Positions 35,241-44,389 are shown, numbered from the stretch's first letter. The stretch: DNA of 64,000 nt from Actinomadura meyerae (GCF_900188445.1 NZ_FZOR01000004.1:124001-188000), one strand, 5' to 3'. Notes: generated by a model from the sequence alone, not told the origin. Made by a program: numbers and translations.

Positions 35241-35440
35241 TTCCTGTGATCTCTGGGGCGGTCGGGATTCCCCGCGGAATTGTTGTCACCTGATGGGCCG
35301 CACCTCGTGAGAATTCCGGATGAATCGGGATTGCAATGGCGAATTCTGACAAACGATGTTGATCAGCCTTAGGGCTTGGCGGAATGGCGGCGCGGGTATA
35401 AGCCGAGCGGAATAATTCGATACGACGCTCCGGAGTGCAG

Positions 35441-36256
35441 ATGCGTCTGACCCGCCCCTGTCTGGCCGCTCTCGGTGCGGTGACCCTCGCCGCCACATCA
35501 CTGCTGTGGTCCGGTCCCGCCGCGGCGGCCGGGACCAACTACGTCGCGCTCGGGGACTCCTACTCGTCCGGCACGGGGGCCGGAAACTACGATCCGGCGA
35601 GCGGATCGTGCAACCGCAGCGCCAACGCCTACCCGAACCTGTGGGCGGCGGCGCACTCGACCAGCTCCTACAAGTTCGTGGCCTGCTCGGGGGCCACCAC
35701 CGCGACCGTGGCGAGCGGGCAGCTCGGCGCGCTCAGCTCGTCGACGACGCTCATCAGCCTCACCGCCGGCGGCAACGACGCCGGGTTCGCCGACGTCATG
35801 CAGACCTGCGTCCTGCAGTCGACCACGACGTGCCAGAACCGGGTGGCGCAGGCCGAGACCTACATGCGCGGCACGCTGCCCGGCCGGCTCGACTCGCTGT
35901 ACTCCCAGATCCGCGCCAAGTCGCCGTCCGCGCGGGTGGTCGTGCTCGGCTACCCGCGCCTCTACAAGATCGTCAGCGTGTGCGTGGGGCTGAGCAACGC
36001 CAAGCGCACCGCGCTCAACCAGGCCGCCGACACCCTCGACGGCGTCATCGCCCAGGCGGCGGGGCGCGCGGGGTTCACCTGGTCGGACGTCCGGGACGAG
36101 TTCTCCGGCCACGAGCTGTGCTCGGGCGACGACTGGCTCAACGCCGTGACGATCCCGCTGGAGTCGTCGTACCACCCGACCGCGCGCGGCCACCGGCTCG
36201 GCTACCTGCCCGCGCTGACCGGCTCCGCGAGCCTGGCCCTGCGGCGGCAGGGCTGA
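35441..36256 (+). CDS. secreted SGNH/GDSL hydrolase (lipase/esterase)
   Basis: A 271-residue secreted esterase. The ATG at 35441 has GGAG 5 bp upstream; it is preferred over the GTG at 35435. The signal peptide (LAALGAVTLAATSLLWS) ends at PAAAA near residue 30. Block I is ALGDSYSSG (catalytic S40), block III GGND, and block V SSYHPTARGH supplies the histidine. Six Cys in the mature part fit three disulfides as in Streptomyces SGNH lipases. It acts on ester substrates outside the cell. It is followed by a strong terminator at 36296-36331. Confidence 0.9.
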   Translation: MRLTRPCLAALGAVTLAATSLLWSGPAAAAGTNYVALGDSYSSGTGAGNYDPASGSCNRSANAYPNLWAAAHSTSSYKFVACSGATTATVASGQLGALSSSTTLISLTAGGNDAGFADVMQTCVLQSTTTCQNRVAQAETYMRGTLPGRLDSLYSQIRAKSPSARVVVLGYPRLYKIVSVCVGLSNAKRTALNQAADTLDGVIAQAAGRAGFTWSDVRDEFSGHELCSGDDWLNAVTIPLESSYHPTARGHRLGYLPALTGSASLALRRQG

Positions 36257-36295
36257 CCCGCCTCCGCCTCCGCCTTCGCCTTCGCCTTCGCCTCC

Positions 36296-36331
36296 GGCCC
36301 CGGCCGCCCGCCCACCCCGGCGGCCGGGGCC
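36296..36331 (+). terminator. 13-bp-stem GC hairpin after the esterase gene
   Basis: Arms 36296-36308 and 36319-36331 pair perfectly around a 10-base loop, 40 bp after the stop at 36256. It separates the esterase from the TetR promoter. Confidence 0.7.
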
Positions 36332-36340
36332 GCCCGCTGT

Positions 36341-36376
36341 CAGAATGATGTTCTGATGTGACAGAATAATGTTCTG
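36341..36376. promoter_or_regulatory. tandem 15-bp operator palindromes for the TetR regulator
   Basis: CAGAATGATGTTCTG (36341-36355) and CAGAATAATGTTCTG (36362-36376) are near-identical imperfect palindromes, 21 bp apart, i.e. two helical turns. The second ends on the first base of the TetR start codon, so the mRNA is likely leaderless and the repressor would cover its own promoter. Confidence 0.75.
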
Positions 36377-36948
36377 TGAGCGAGGCGGGGCGGGACAGGA
36401 TCCTGCGGGCGGCGCTGGAGGCGTTCGGCCGCGACGGGGTCGCGGGCACGACGCTGAGCGCGCTGCGGGCGGCCAGCGGGGTCAGCGTCGGCAGCTTCTA
36501 CCACCACTTCTCCGGCAAGGAGCAGGTGGCGGAGGCCCTGTTCGTCGATTGCGTCTCCCTGTACCAGGACGCGTTCCTCGCCGAACTGAAGGCCCATGAC
36601 AGCGCGCGCGGGGCGGTGACCGGCGTGGTGGCGTTCCATGTGCGGTGGTGCAGGGAGAACGCCGCCAGGGCCCAGTTCATGTTCACCGAGCGTCCCGCGG
36701 CGAGCGAGGCGCTGGCCGAGCGCAACCGGGCGTTCTACCGGGAGGTCCGCGCGTGGTGGCGCGTCCAGGCGCGCCATGGCGCGCTGATCGATGTGGACAG
36801 CATGACCGCGTTCGTGCTGTGGCTCGGTCCCGCGCAGGAGTTGTGCCGGCTGTGGCTCAACGGGCAGAGCCCCGAGCCGGACGGCGAGCAGGTCGAGGTG
36901 CTGAGCGAGGCCGCATGGCGGTCGGTGGGGAGCGGCAATGGTGATTGA
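36376..36948 (+). CDS. TetR-family transcriptional regulator, autoregulated
   Basis: A 190-residue TetR protein. The N-terminal DNA-binding domain (DRILRAALEAFGRDGVAGTT, then SGVSVGSFYHHFSGKE) is textbook; the C-terminal domain is helical with Trp-rich segments (YREVRAWWRVQARHG). The GTG start overlaps the second operator palindrome directly upstream, which argues for negative autoregulation. The amidohydrolase begins 11 bp before its stop, so it is the coupled and regulated gene. The ligand is presumably the amidohydrolase substrate or a related compound. Confidence 0.88.
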   Translation: MSEAGRDRILRAALEAFGRDGVAGTTLSALRAASGVSVGSFYHHFSGKEQVAEALFVDCVSLYQDAFLAELKAHDSARGAVTGVVAFHVRWCRENAARAQFMFTERPAASEALAERNRAFYREVRAWWRVQARHGALIDVDSMTAFVLWLGPAQELCRLWLNGQSPEPDGEQVEVLSEAAWRSVGSGNGD

Positions 36949-37762
36949 CGCGTGGATGCAGCACGGGACCGTGCGGTTCCTGCGGCACGAGATGCTGGAC
37001 TCGCTGTGGCGGTGGCTGGGCCGCAAGCCCCCGGCGGAGGAGGTGCCCGTCGCGGAGACCGTCGCCGCCATGGACGCCGGGGGAGTGGACGTCGGCCTCA
37101 TCAGCGCCTGGTACGGGCCGGAGGGCGACCTGGTGAGCAACGAGGAGGTCGCCTCGTTCGTCCAGCAGGCCCCGGACCGGCTCATGGGCATCGCCTCGGT
37201 CGACCTGCGCAAGCCCATGGAGGCCGTGCGCGAGCTGAGGCGGTGCGTGCGCGACCTCGGTTTCAAGGGCCTGCGCGTGGTGCCGTGGCTGTGGGAGGCG
37301 CCGCCCACCGACCGCCGCTACTACCCCCTGTTCGCCGAGTGCGTGGAACTCGGCGTCCCGTTCTGCACGCAGGTCGGGCACACCGGGCCGCTGCGCCCGA
37401 GCGAGACGGGGCGGCCGATCCCCTACATCGACCAGGTGGCGCTCGACTTCCCCGAACTGGTCATCGTCGGCGGCCACATCGGCTACCCGTGGACGGAGGA
37501 GATGGTCGCGGTCTGCCGCAAGCACCCGAACGTCTACATCGACACGTCCGCGTACACGGTCCGCAGGTACCCGCCCGAGCTGGTCCGGTACATGGCCGAG
37601 GACCGCCACCACAAGGTCATGTTCGGCACCAACTACCCGATGCTGACCGTGGAGCGTGCGCTCCGGGGCCTGGACGACCTGGGCCTGGGGGAGGCGGCCC
37701 GGGAGGCGTTCCTTTCCGGCAACGCCGCACGCGTCTTCCGCATCCAGCCATCCGCAACTTAA
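36938..37762 (+). CDS. amidohydrolase (ACMSD-like, Amidohydro_2)
   Basis: A 274-residue TIM-barrel amidohydrolase of the decarboxylase-like branch. The N-terminal metal motif, usually HxH, is altered to DAWMQHG (H9). Later metal and base positions appear as QVGHTGPLRPS, IVGGHIGYPW and an Asp within the FGTNYPML segment. The family covers 2-amino-3-carboxymuconate semialdehyde decarboxylase and lactonases or hydratases of aromatic degradation. It starts within the TetR gene and is co-regulated with it. The substrate is unknown. Confidence 0.82.
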   Translation: MVIDAWMQHGTVRFLRHEMLDSLWRWLGRKPPAEEVPVAETVAAMDAGGVDVGLISAWYGPEGDLVSNEEVASFVQQAPDRLMGIASVDLRKPMEAVRELRRCVRDLGFKGLRVVPWLWEAPPTDRRYYPLFAECVELGVPFCTQVGHTGPLRPSETGRPIPYIDQVALDFPELVIVGGHIGYPWTEEMVAVCRKHPNVYIDTSAYTVRRYPPELVRYMAEDRHHKVMFGTNYPMLTVERALRGLDDLGLGEAAREAFLSGNAARVFRIQPSAT

Positions 37763-37780
37763 TGATCTACAACGTAAAGG

Positions 37781-38812
37781 TCACCGGCGGAGCGTCCGGC
37801 AGGCCAGCAGGCCCAGCGGGACCGGTGCCCAGAACGTGACCGTGCGGAACAGCAGGACGGCGTGCAGCGCCGGGCCGGTGTCGATGCCGAGCGCGGCCAG
37901 CGCGGCGACCAGCGCGGTCTCGGTGGAGCCGACGCCGCCGGGCAGCGGGACCGCCCCGCCCGCGGCGGCGCCCACCAGGTAGGCGGCGAGGAGCGGGAGG
38001 ACGTCGCCCGGGCCCGCCGCCGTGCCGGGGACGGCGAGGACGCTGAGCGCGAACGCGGCCGCGAGGGCGCAGGTCGTCCCGGCGGACGCGGCCAGGGTGA
38101 CCGCCAGGTCGCGCGGACGGCGGCACAGGCCGGCGAACCCCGCGGCGGCGCGTGCGAGGGCCGCCCGTCCCGCGGCGGCGGAGCGGGCGGCGAGGCGCGC
38201 CCACAGCACGGCGGCGGGCAGCAGGACGCCGCACGCGACGAGCAGCGGGACGAGCGGGACGAGCCCGGCGGCGCGGGCGGCGTGCTCGCCGAGCGCGTCC
38301 AGCACCCGGCCGTTCCCACCGGCGGCGAGGACGGCGCCGAGCAGCAGCAGGTCGGCGGGGACGCCCGCCGCCCGCTGGACGGCGACGGCGACCGCGGCAT
38401 GGGGGAGCGGCAGCCCCCGGCAGACGAGGTAGCGGGTGTTGACGGCGGCGGCGCCGAGCCCGCCCGGCGTGATCCGGTTGGCGGCGGACGCGGTGAACTG
38501 CGCGAGCGTCGTCGCGACCAGGGGCAGCGGGCGGCCCGCGGCGCCGCGCAGCGCGACCGCGGAGCAGACGTAGTGCAGCAGGCACAGCGGGACGAGGGCG
38601 GGGAGGAACTGCCAGCGCGTGTGGGCGAGCGCGGCGGCCGCGGGGCGCAGCAGGCCGAGGGCGGCAGGGACCGCGGTGGCGAGGGCGGCCAGCAGGACCC
38701 CGGCGATCGTCCAGCGGGCCCGGTGGGCCCGCCGGAGGAGGCGGAGCGGCGCGGGGCCGGCGCGAGGGCCGGCGGGCGCCGCGGGTTCGGCCCCGGCGGC
38801 GATCGTGGTCAC
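37781..38812 (-). CDS. flippase-like integral membrane protein (UPF0104/AglD type)
   Basis: A 343-residue polytopic protein with about 8 hydrophobic helices. The signature region is ASAANRITPGGLGAAAVN, and near the end GAVPLPGGVGSTETALVAAL; these two glycine-rich motifs mark the lysylphosphatidylglycerol-synthase membrane-domain/YbhN family. Such proteins are thought to move lipid-linked molecules across the membrane. There is no catalytic lysyl-transferase domain. The GTG at 38812 is the start. It is divergent from the CqsA-like gene. Confidence 0.83.
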   Translation of the reverse strand: MTTIAAGAEPAAPAGPRAGPAPLRLLRRAHRARWTIAGVLLAALATAVPAALGLLRPAAAALAHTRWQFLPALVPLCLLHYVCSAVALRGAAGRPLPLVATTLAQFTASAANRITPGGLGAAAVNTRYLVCRGLPLPHAAVAVAVQRAAGVPADLLLLGAVLAAGGNGRVLDALGEHAARAAGLVPLVPLLVACGVLLPAAVLWARLAARSAAAGRAALARAAAGFAGLCRRPRDLAVTLAASAGTTCALAAAFALSVLAVPGTAAGPGDVLPLLAAYLVGAAAGGAVPLPGGVGSTETALVAALAALGIDTGPALHAVLLFRTVTFWAPVPLGLLACRTLRR

Positions 38813-39056
38813 ACCCCAGTGGTCGGTGGTGGCGATGGTGCGCGTGCGACCTGCTGATACCCCGTGGGGCGGACGCTATGGAACGTTCCGCCCGGCGGGC
38901 CGGGGAAGTCGCGTGCGCGGCGGGCGGCATCCGGCCGTGCTACGGCATTCTCCCCGGCGGCACGCCGGGTTTGGTCGTCGTCCGAGATTATCTTCACACT
39001 ATGATTAGGGTCCGCTACGGGAAGTGACGTCCGATTGACCGGGGAGTGTGACGACC

Positions 39057-40208
39057 ATGACCAGCGCTCACCAGCGGCTCGGTGAACGCATCCGGGTGTT
39101 CCGGGGCACGCGGGGCGGCCGCCGGACCGTGCCCGCGACGGCCCCCGGCGACCGCGCGATCGTCCTGACCTGCAGCGACTACCTCGCCCTCGCCGAGCAT
39201 CCGGCGATCACCGCCGCCATGATCGCCAGCCTGCGGGCGGCGGACGGCGCCGCGCCCGCGCCCGGCCCCTGCCTGCCCGACGACCACCCGCAGCTCGTCC
39301 TCGGGGCCCGGTTCGCCCGGCACATGGGGGCGCGGGCGGGGGTGCTGTGCCCGTCCGGCTGGGCCGCCAACACCGGGCTGCTGCAGGTGGTCGCCGGGCC
39401 CGACGTCCCGGTCTACCTGGACGTCCTCGCGCACATGTCGCTGTGGGAGGGGGCGCGAGCGGCGGGCGCGGAGCTGGCGTACTTCCGCCACAACGACCTC
39501 GACCACCTGCGCCGCCGGATCGAGGTGGGCGGCTCGGGCGTGATCGCCGTGGACGCCGTCTACAGCACCGACGGCTCGGTGTGCCCGCTGCCCGGCCTGG
39601 TGGAGGTGGCCGAGGAGCACGACTGCCTGCTGGTGGTGGACGAGTCGCACTCGCTGGGCACGCACGGCGAGCGCGGCGAGGGCCTGGTCGCGGCGTCGGG
39701 GCTCACCGGCCGCGTCGACTTCCGCACGGCGAGCCTGGCGAAGGCGCTGCCGGGGCGCGCCGGGCTGATCGCGTGCGACCGTCCGGGCTTCGCCGACTAC
39801 TTCGCGCACACCGCGCTTCCGGCGGTGTTCAGCTCGACGCTGCTGCCGCACGACGTGGCGGGCCTGGCGGCGGCTCTGAAGGTGGTGCGCCGGGAGGGCC
39901 GGCGGCGCGACCGGCTCCGCGCCGTGACTGTCCGGCTGCGCGCCGGCCTCGCGGCGCTCGGCTACACCCTGGTCGAGTCCGACTCGCAGATCATCGCGCT
40001 GGAGGCGGGGTCGGAGGCCGAGGCGACGCTGCTGCGGGACGCGCTGGTCCGCCGCGACATCTTCAGTGCGGCGCTGTTCCCGCCGCCGGCGTCGGTGGGG
40101 CGCACGCTGGTGCGGCTCTCCGCCCACGCCGGCCTGACGGACGGGGACGTCGGCCGCGTCCTGGCGGCGTGCGAGGAACTGCGCCCCCAGGTGGCGGCCG
40201 CGGTGTGA
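39057..40208 (+). CDS. CqsA/LqsA-like alpha-hydroxyketone autoinducer synthase (PLP)
   Basis: A 383-residue PLP enzyme of the alpha-oxoamine synthase group. The active-site style is that of CqsA rather than biotin synthase BioF: VVDESHSLGTHG (D195, H198) in place of DEAHGTG, and DFRTASLAKALPGRAG (K229, PLP lysine) in place of the GTFSKALG type. CqsA/LqsA condense an acyl-CoA with an amino acid or SAM to make alpha-hydroxyketone signals (CAI-1/LAI-1). The ATG 39057 has GGGGAG 10 bp upstream; the GTG at 39048 is too close to it. No CqsS/LqsS sensor kinase or CqsR gene is nearby, so the product may instead be a metabolite precursor. Confidence 0.8.
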   Translation: MTSAHQRLGERIRVFRGTRGGRRTVPATAPGDRAIVLTCSDYLALAEHPAITAAMIASLRAADGAAPAPGPCLPDDHPQLVLGARFARHMGARAGVLCPSGWAANTGLLQVVAGPDVPVYLDVLAHMSLWEGARAAGAELAYFRHNDLDHLRRRIEVGGSGVIAVDAVYSTDGSVCPLPGLVEVAEEHDCLLVVDESHSLGTHGERGEGLVAASGLTGRVDFRTASLAKALPGRAGLIACDRPGFADYFAHTALPAVFSSTLLPHDVAGLAAALKVVRREGRRRDRLRAVTVRLRAGLAALGYTLVESDSQIIALEAGSEAEATLLRDALVRRDIFSAALFPPPASVGRTLVRLSAHAGLTDGDVGRVLAACEELRPQVAAAV

Positions 40209-40247
40209 CGGGCCGCGCGGTATGAGGGGGGCAGGCGCTGTGACGGG

Positions 40248-41168
40248 TCAGGCGGCGGGCCGGTACCGGTCCTCGCGGGTCTGGGCGCCGATGTAGCGGA
40301 GCATGCTGCGCAGGGCCCAGTGGTTGACGCCGCTCGGCAGCATCCGGTAGCCCTGCCGGTTGGCGAGGGCGAGCGCGGCGAACCGGGCCTGGTCGAGCGC
40401 GGACCAGGGGATGCCGAACCGCTCCCGGACGAGCGGCGGCAGGCAGCCGAAGGTGATGAGGCGCAGCGGGCGCTCGATGACCATGCGGCCCGCGCGGTCG
40501 AGGCGGGGCCCGCCGACGGGCAGGATCGTGATGGTCTCGGAGCCGTGCTTGGCGATCTCCAGGGCGCGGGCTGCGGCGGGCGTGAGTTCGAGCGTCCGGG
40601 CGCACATGTGCCAGAACTTGGACTGGAACGCGGCGTAGTCGGCGGGGACGGGCCGCATGCTGACGCCGTACCGCGAGTACCAGGTGACGGTCTCGGCGTA
40701 CATCTGCTCGTGGTCCTCGGCGGTGAGCGTGCCGGGGTGGAAGGTCTCGGCGGCCTTGAAGATCTCCCAGGTGAAGGTGGCGTGCGCCCACCAGAACGTC
40801 TCGGGTTCGAGGGCGTGGTACCGGCGGGCGTGCTCGTCGGTCCCGCCGATGCCGCGGTGCAGGTCGCGGATGCCGCGGGCGCGGGTGACGCCGTCCGGCG
40901 CGAGGATCGTCGCCCAGATCTGCGGGACGGAGCGGTGGATCCGGTCGAACGGGGCGTCGAAGAACGCCGAGTGCTCGCCGACGCCGGCGCCGATGCCGGG
41001 ATGCATGAGCTGCATGAGCCCGGCCGCGGCCCCGGGGAGCAGCGAGCGCAGGTCGGCGGCGTACCGCCACAGCAGCGTCCCGGGCACGAGCGGCGCGTGC
41101 GCGACCGTCCGGGGTGAGCGGGACGAGCGGGCCCGGGCGGCGGCGACGGGCGAGGACGAGGCGGGCAT
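40248..41168 (-). CDS. MpaB-family oxygenase (DUF2236)
   Basis: A 306-residue protein of the latex-clearing/MpaB oxygenase-like family. Conserved blocks are visible: LMQLMHPGIGAGVGEHSAFF, IRDLHRGIGGTDEHARRYHA, TFWWAHATFTWEIF and the YGVSMRPVPADYAAF segment; the His residues in them probably bind heme or iron. The ATG at 41168 has GGAGGT just upstream. MpaB-type proteins cleave or oxidise carbon-carbon double bonds in terpenoids; the substrate here is unknown. It ends 40 bp from the convergent CqsA-like gene. Confidence 0.83.
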   Translation of the reverse strand: MPASSSPVAAARARSSRSPRTVAHAPLVPGTLLWRYAADLRSLLPGAAAGLMQLMHPGIGAGVGEHSAFFDAPFDRIHRSVPQIWATILAPDGVTRARGIRDLHRGIGGTDEHARRYHALEPETFWWAHATFTWEIFKAAETFHPGTLTAEDHEQMYAETVTWYSRYGVSMRPVPADYAAFQSKFWHMCARTLELTPAAARALEIAKHGSETITILPVGGPRLDRAGRMVIERPLRLITFGCLPPLVRERFGIPWSALDQARFAALALANRQGYRMLPSGVNHWALRSMLRYIGAQTREDRYRPAA

Positions 41169-41283
41169 CGCACCTCCAGGCCGGTGATCGCGTACCCCGA
41201 GCATAACCATTGTGAGACAAGAATCAAGCTTTGTCGCACGTATCGCGCGAAGGCCCCGGTGGTCACCGGTGGGGAAACGCGGC

Positions 41284-41316
41284 GGGCGGGTGCGGAGAGG
41301 CTCTCCGCACCCGCCC
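41284..41316 (-). terminator. 15-bp-stem hairpin terminator downstream of the thiolase
   Basis: Arms 41284-41298 and 41302-41316 pair perfectly around a 3-base loop, about 20 bp after the thiolase stop at 41337 on the minus strand. Confidence 0.75.
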
Positions 41317-41336
41317 GGCGGGTCGATCGGGTGGGG

Positions 41337-42530
41337 TCAGGCGCTGGCGGGCTTGTAGACGGCGACGGCGCAGGCGCTGCCGAGGCCGATGTTGTGCTGG
41401 AGGGCGACGCGGGCGCCCTCGACCTGGCGCTTGTCGGCCTGGCCGCGCAGCTGCCAGGTCAGCTCGGCGCACTGGGCGAGGCCGGTGGCGCCGAGGGGGT
41501 GGCCCTTGGAGATCAGGCCGCCGGAGGGGTTGACGACCCACTTGCCGCCGTAGGTGGTGGCCTGGTCGTCGATGAGCTTGTGGCCCTCGCCGACCTCGGC
41601 CATGCCGAGGGCCTCGTAGGTGATGAGCTCGTTGGCGCTGAAGCAGTCGTGGAGTTCGATGACGTCGACGTCGTCGATGGAAACCTGCGCCTCGTCCATC
41701 GCCTTGCGCGCCGCGAGCTGGGAGACGCCGAACCCGACGACCTGGATGGAGGAGTTGTCCTCGAAGCTCTGCGGGGTGTCGGTGGCGATGTGGTGCCCGG
41801 CGATCTCGACGGCCCGGTCCCACAGGTCGTTCTCGTCCAGGAACCGCTCGCTGACCACGAGCGCGGCGCCGGCCCCGTCGGAGGTGGGGGAGCACTGCAG
41901 CTTGGTCAGCGGGTCGAAGATCATCGTGGCGTTCTTGACGTCGTCGAGCGTGTACTCGGTCTGGAACTGCGCGTAGGGGTTGTTGACCGAGTGCTTGTGG
42001 TTCTTCCAGCCGATCCACGCGTAGTGGTCGGGGGTGGAGCCGTACTTCTCCATGTGCTCGCGGCCGGCGTTGCCGAACATCTGCGGCATGGGCGCCTTGT
42101 CCAGCTCCCACTCGCGGCCCGCGGTCATGGAGCGCAGGTGGTGGTCGATGATGGTGACCTTGGACTCGCCGACGCCGGCGCCGAGCGAGCCCTTCTTCAT
42201 CTTCTCCATGCCGAGCGCGAGCGCGCAGTCGGCGAGTCCGCCGCGGACGGCCTGGCGGGCGAGGAACAGCGCGCTGGAACCGGTCGCGCAGGCGTTCATC
42301 ACGGTCATGACGGGGATGCCGGTCATGCCGGTCTCGTAGAGGGCGCGCTGGCCCATCGACCCGTACATCGAGCCCGCGTAGGCCATCTCGATCTTGTCGT
42401 AGCCGACGCCGGCGTCCGCCAGGGCGTTGCCGACGGCCTCCTTGGCCATGTCGGGGTACTCCCAGTCGCGGGAGCCGGGCTTCTCGAACTTGGTCATGCC
42501 CACGCCGACGACGAAGGTGCGGTTGGCCAT
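41337..42530 (-). CDS. SCP2-type thiolase / lipid-transfer thiolase
   Basis: A 397-residue thiolase-superfamily enzyme from the ATG at 42530, with GGAGG well placed upstream. The nucleophilic Cys is in NACATGSS (C91), the His pair in HDCFSANE and GHPLGATG, and a second Cys lies near the C terminus (GSACAVAVY). The HDCFSANE block is typical of SCP2-type thiolases that cleave branched side chains (for example steroid side-chain beta-oxidation) rather than of FadA. No partner hydratase or dehydrogenase lies next to it. It probably is catabolic; substrate unknown. Confidence 0.88.
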   Translation of the reverse strand: MANRTFVVGVGMTKFEKPGSRDWEYPDMAKEAVGNALADAGVGYDKIEMAYAGSMYGSMGQRALYETGMTGIPVMTVMNACATGSSALFLARQAVRGGLADCALALGMEKMKKGSLGAGVGESKVTIIDHHLRSMTAGREWELDKAPMPQMFGNAGREHMEKYGSTPDHYAWIGWKNHKHSVNNPYAQFQTEYTLDDVKNATMIFDPLTKLQCSPTSDGAGAALVVSERFLDENDLWDRAVEIAGHHIATDTPQSFEDNSSIQVVGFGVSQLAARKAMDEAQVSIDDVDVIELHDCFSANELITYEALGMAEVGEGHKLIDDQATTYGGKWVVNPSGGLISKGHPLGATGLAQCAELTWQLRGQADKRQVEGARVALQHNIGLGSACAVAVYKPASA

Positions 42531-42629
42531 CGGGCTCGCCTCCTGTAACCGAATGCTGTTCGGTGACACGATAACCCGCCGCCGCCCCGGCCGCCGGGGC
42601 GCTCTCGTTGATCGAGACGAAACCGCCGG

Positions 42630-43685
42630 TCAGCCCGGCATCTCGGCGGCGAGCGCGGCGGCGAACGCGTCCACGTCCGCGGCGGTGGTGTCGAACGAGC
42701 ACACCCAGCGGACCTCGCCGGTCGCCTCGTCCCAGGTGTAGAAGGGGAACCGCTCGCGCAGCCGCTCGGCGGCGTCCTTCGGGATGACCGCGAAGACGGT
42801 GTTCGCCTGCACCGGCTGCGTGATCTCCACGCCGGGGACGGCGCGGGCGGCGGCCGCCAGGCGGGCGGCCATCGCGTTGGCGTGCGCGGCGTTGCGCAGC
42901 CACAGGTCGCCCTCCAGCAGCGCGACGAGCTGCGCCGACACGTACCGCATCTTCGACGCCAGCTGCATGCTCGACTTGCGCAGGTAGTCGACCCCGCGCA
43001 CGGCGTCCGGGTTCAGCACGACGATCGCCTCGCCGAGCAGCAGCCCGTTCTTGGTGCCGCCGAACGACAGCACGTCGACGCCCGCGTCGGTGGTGAGGGC
43101 GCGCAGCGGGACGCCGAGGGACGCGGCGGCGTTGGCGATCCGCGCGCCGTCCATGTGCACGGTCAGGCCGCGCTCGTGCGCCGCCGCCGCGACGGCCGCG
43201 GTCTCCTCGGCGGTGTAGACGGTGCCGAGCTCGGTGGACTGCGTGATCGACACGACGGCGGGCTGCCGCCGCTGCACGTTGCCGAACCCGGTCGCGTACC
43301 GCTCGACCTGCCCGGGGGTGAGCTTGCCGTCCGGGGCGGGGACGGTGACCAGCTTCAGCCCGGCGATCTTCTCGGCGGCGCCGCACTCGTCGGTGTTGAT
43401 GTGCGCCGACTCCGGGCACACGACCGAGCTCCACCGCTCCGACATCGCCTGCAGCGACACCACGTTCGCGCCCGTCCCGTTGAACACCGGGTACACCTCG
43501 GCGCGGTCGCCGAAGTGCCGCCGGACGATCTCGCGGAGCCGGCCGGTGACCGCGTCGTCGCCGTAGGCGGGCTGGTGCCCGGCGTTGACCTCGGCGAAGG
43601 CGGCGAGGACGTCGGGGTGGACGCTCGCCTGGTTGTCGCTGGCGAAGCCGCGCGCGGCGGGCGGGTTCTCGGGCGGGTGAGTCAT
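42630..43685 (-). CDS. low-specificity threonine aldolase / beta-eliminating lyase
   Basis: A 351-residue PLP enzyme of the threonine-aldolase family. GFASDNQASVHP at the start, CPESAHINTDECGA in the middle, LTVHMDGARIANAAASLG with the PLP-nitrogen Asp, and LSFGGTKNGLLLGEA with the Schiff-base Lys are all diagnostic. It would split L-threonine or allo-threonine to glycine and acetaldehyde, or a related hydroxy amino acid. It is a single gene on the minus strand. Confidence 0.9.
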   Translation of the reverse strand: MTHPPENPPAARGFASDNQASVHPDVLAAFAEVNAGHQPAYGDDAVTGRLREIVRRHFGDRAEVYPVFNGTGANVVSLQAMSERWSSVVCPESAHINTDECGAAEKIAGLKLVTVPAPDGKLTPGQVERYATGFGNVQRRQPAVVSITQSTELGTVYTAEETAAVAAAAHERGLTVHMDGARIANAAASLGVPLRALTTDAGVDVLSFGGTKNGLLLGEAIVVLNPDAVRGVDYLRKSSMQLASKMRYVSAQLVALLEGDLWLRNAAHANAMAARLAAAARAVPGVEITQPVQANTVFAVIPKDAAERLRERFPFYTWDEATGEVRWVCSFDTTAADVDAFAAALAAEMPG

Positions 43686-43745
43686 GCGCCCATTCTCCCG
43701 GACGCCGGCGCCGCCCCGGATCGCCGGGCGGTGCGTCGGGCGAGG

Positions 43746-44306
43746 CTAGGCGGGGCGGTCGGTGATGTTCTGCACCGGCGCGGGCGCGGAGTCGGCCGGC
43801 TCGGCGGCGCGCAGCGCCATGCGGGCGCGCATGGCGTCGAGGTCGTCGCCGAACCTGGCCACGGTGGACTGGAGGTCGCGCCAGAGCCCGGTGCGCTGCT
43901 CCAGCTGGGCGACCTTGGTGCGCAGGTCGCCGAGGCGCCGCTCGGCGGTCTCCAGCCGGGCGCCGTGGCCGGCGGTGTCGCGGCCGGTGCGGATCAGGCT
44001 GGTGGCGACGGCGGCCAGGTCGCGCTCGGTGTCGTCCATCCGCTCGTCGATGCGCGGCAGCAGCCGGTCGTTGAGCTGCCCGACCAGGGAGTCGAGCTCG
44101 GTGCGGACGGTGCGCAGCTCGGCGTCCTGGTCGCGGACGGCCTGCTCCAGCAGCGCGATGCGCTCGACGAGGGAGGGGAGCATCCGGCCCAGCTCCGCCG
44201 ACCGCTCCAGATCTCGTCCCACCTTCGCGACCAGGCCGACGCCGTCGCGAAGCCGGCGCTCCGCCTCGGCGGCGGCGCGGCGGACGAGACCCGGGATCAC
44301 GGTCAT
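43746..44306 (-). CDS. coiled-coil hypothetical protein
   Basis: A 186-residue, highly charged helical protein (LVERIALLEQAVRDQDAELR, RLETAERRLGDLRTKVAQLE) that must form long coiled coils. No signal peptide or membrane helix is seen. The heptad pattern spans about residues 25-150. The function is not recognised; it could be a scaffold or cytoskeleton-type protein. Confidence 0.7.
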   Translation of the reverse strand: MTVIPGLVRRAAAEAERRLRDGVGLVAKVGRDLERSAELGRMLPSLVERIALLEQAVRDQDAELRTVRTELDSLVGQLNDRLLPRIDERMDDTERDLAAVATSLIRTGRDTAGHGARLETAERRLGDLRTKVAQLEQRTGLWRDLQSTVARFGDDLDAMRARMALRAAEPADSAPAPVQNITDRPA

Positions 44307-44389
44307 GGCGCTCCCTCCAGGGGCCGGTCGGGTGGATTCTCCTTAGACTTTAGGCGAACCGGGCGTGAACATTCCGTGAAGCGAGATGT

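Noticed and set aside
36258..36295. Run of CTTCGC/CCTCCG words after the esterase gene
   Set aside because: Simple low-complexity sequence before the terminator; no coding or regulatory support.
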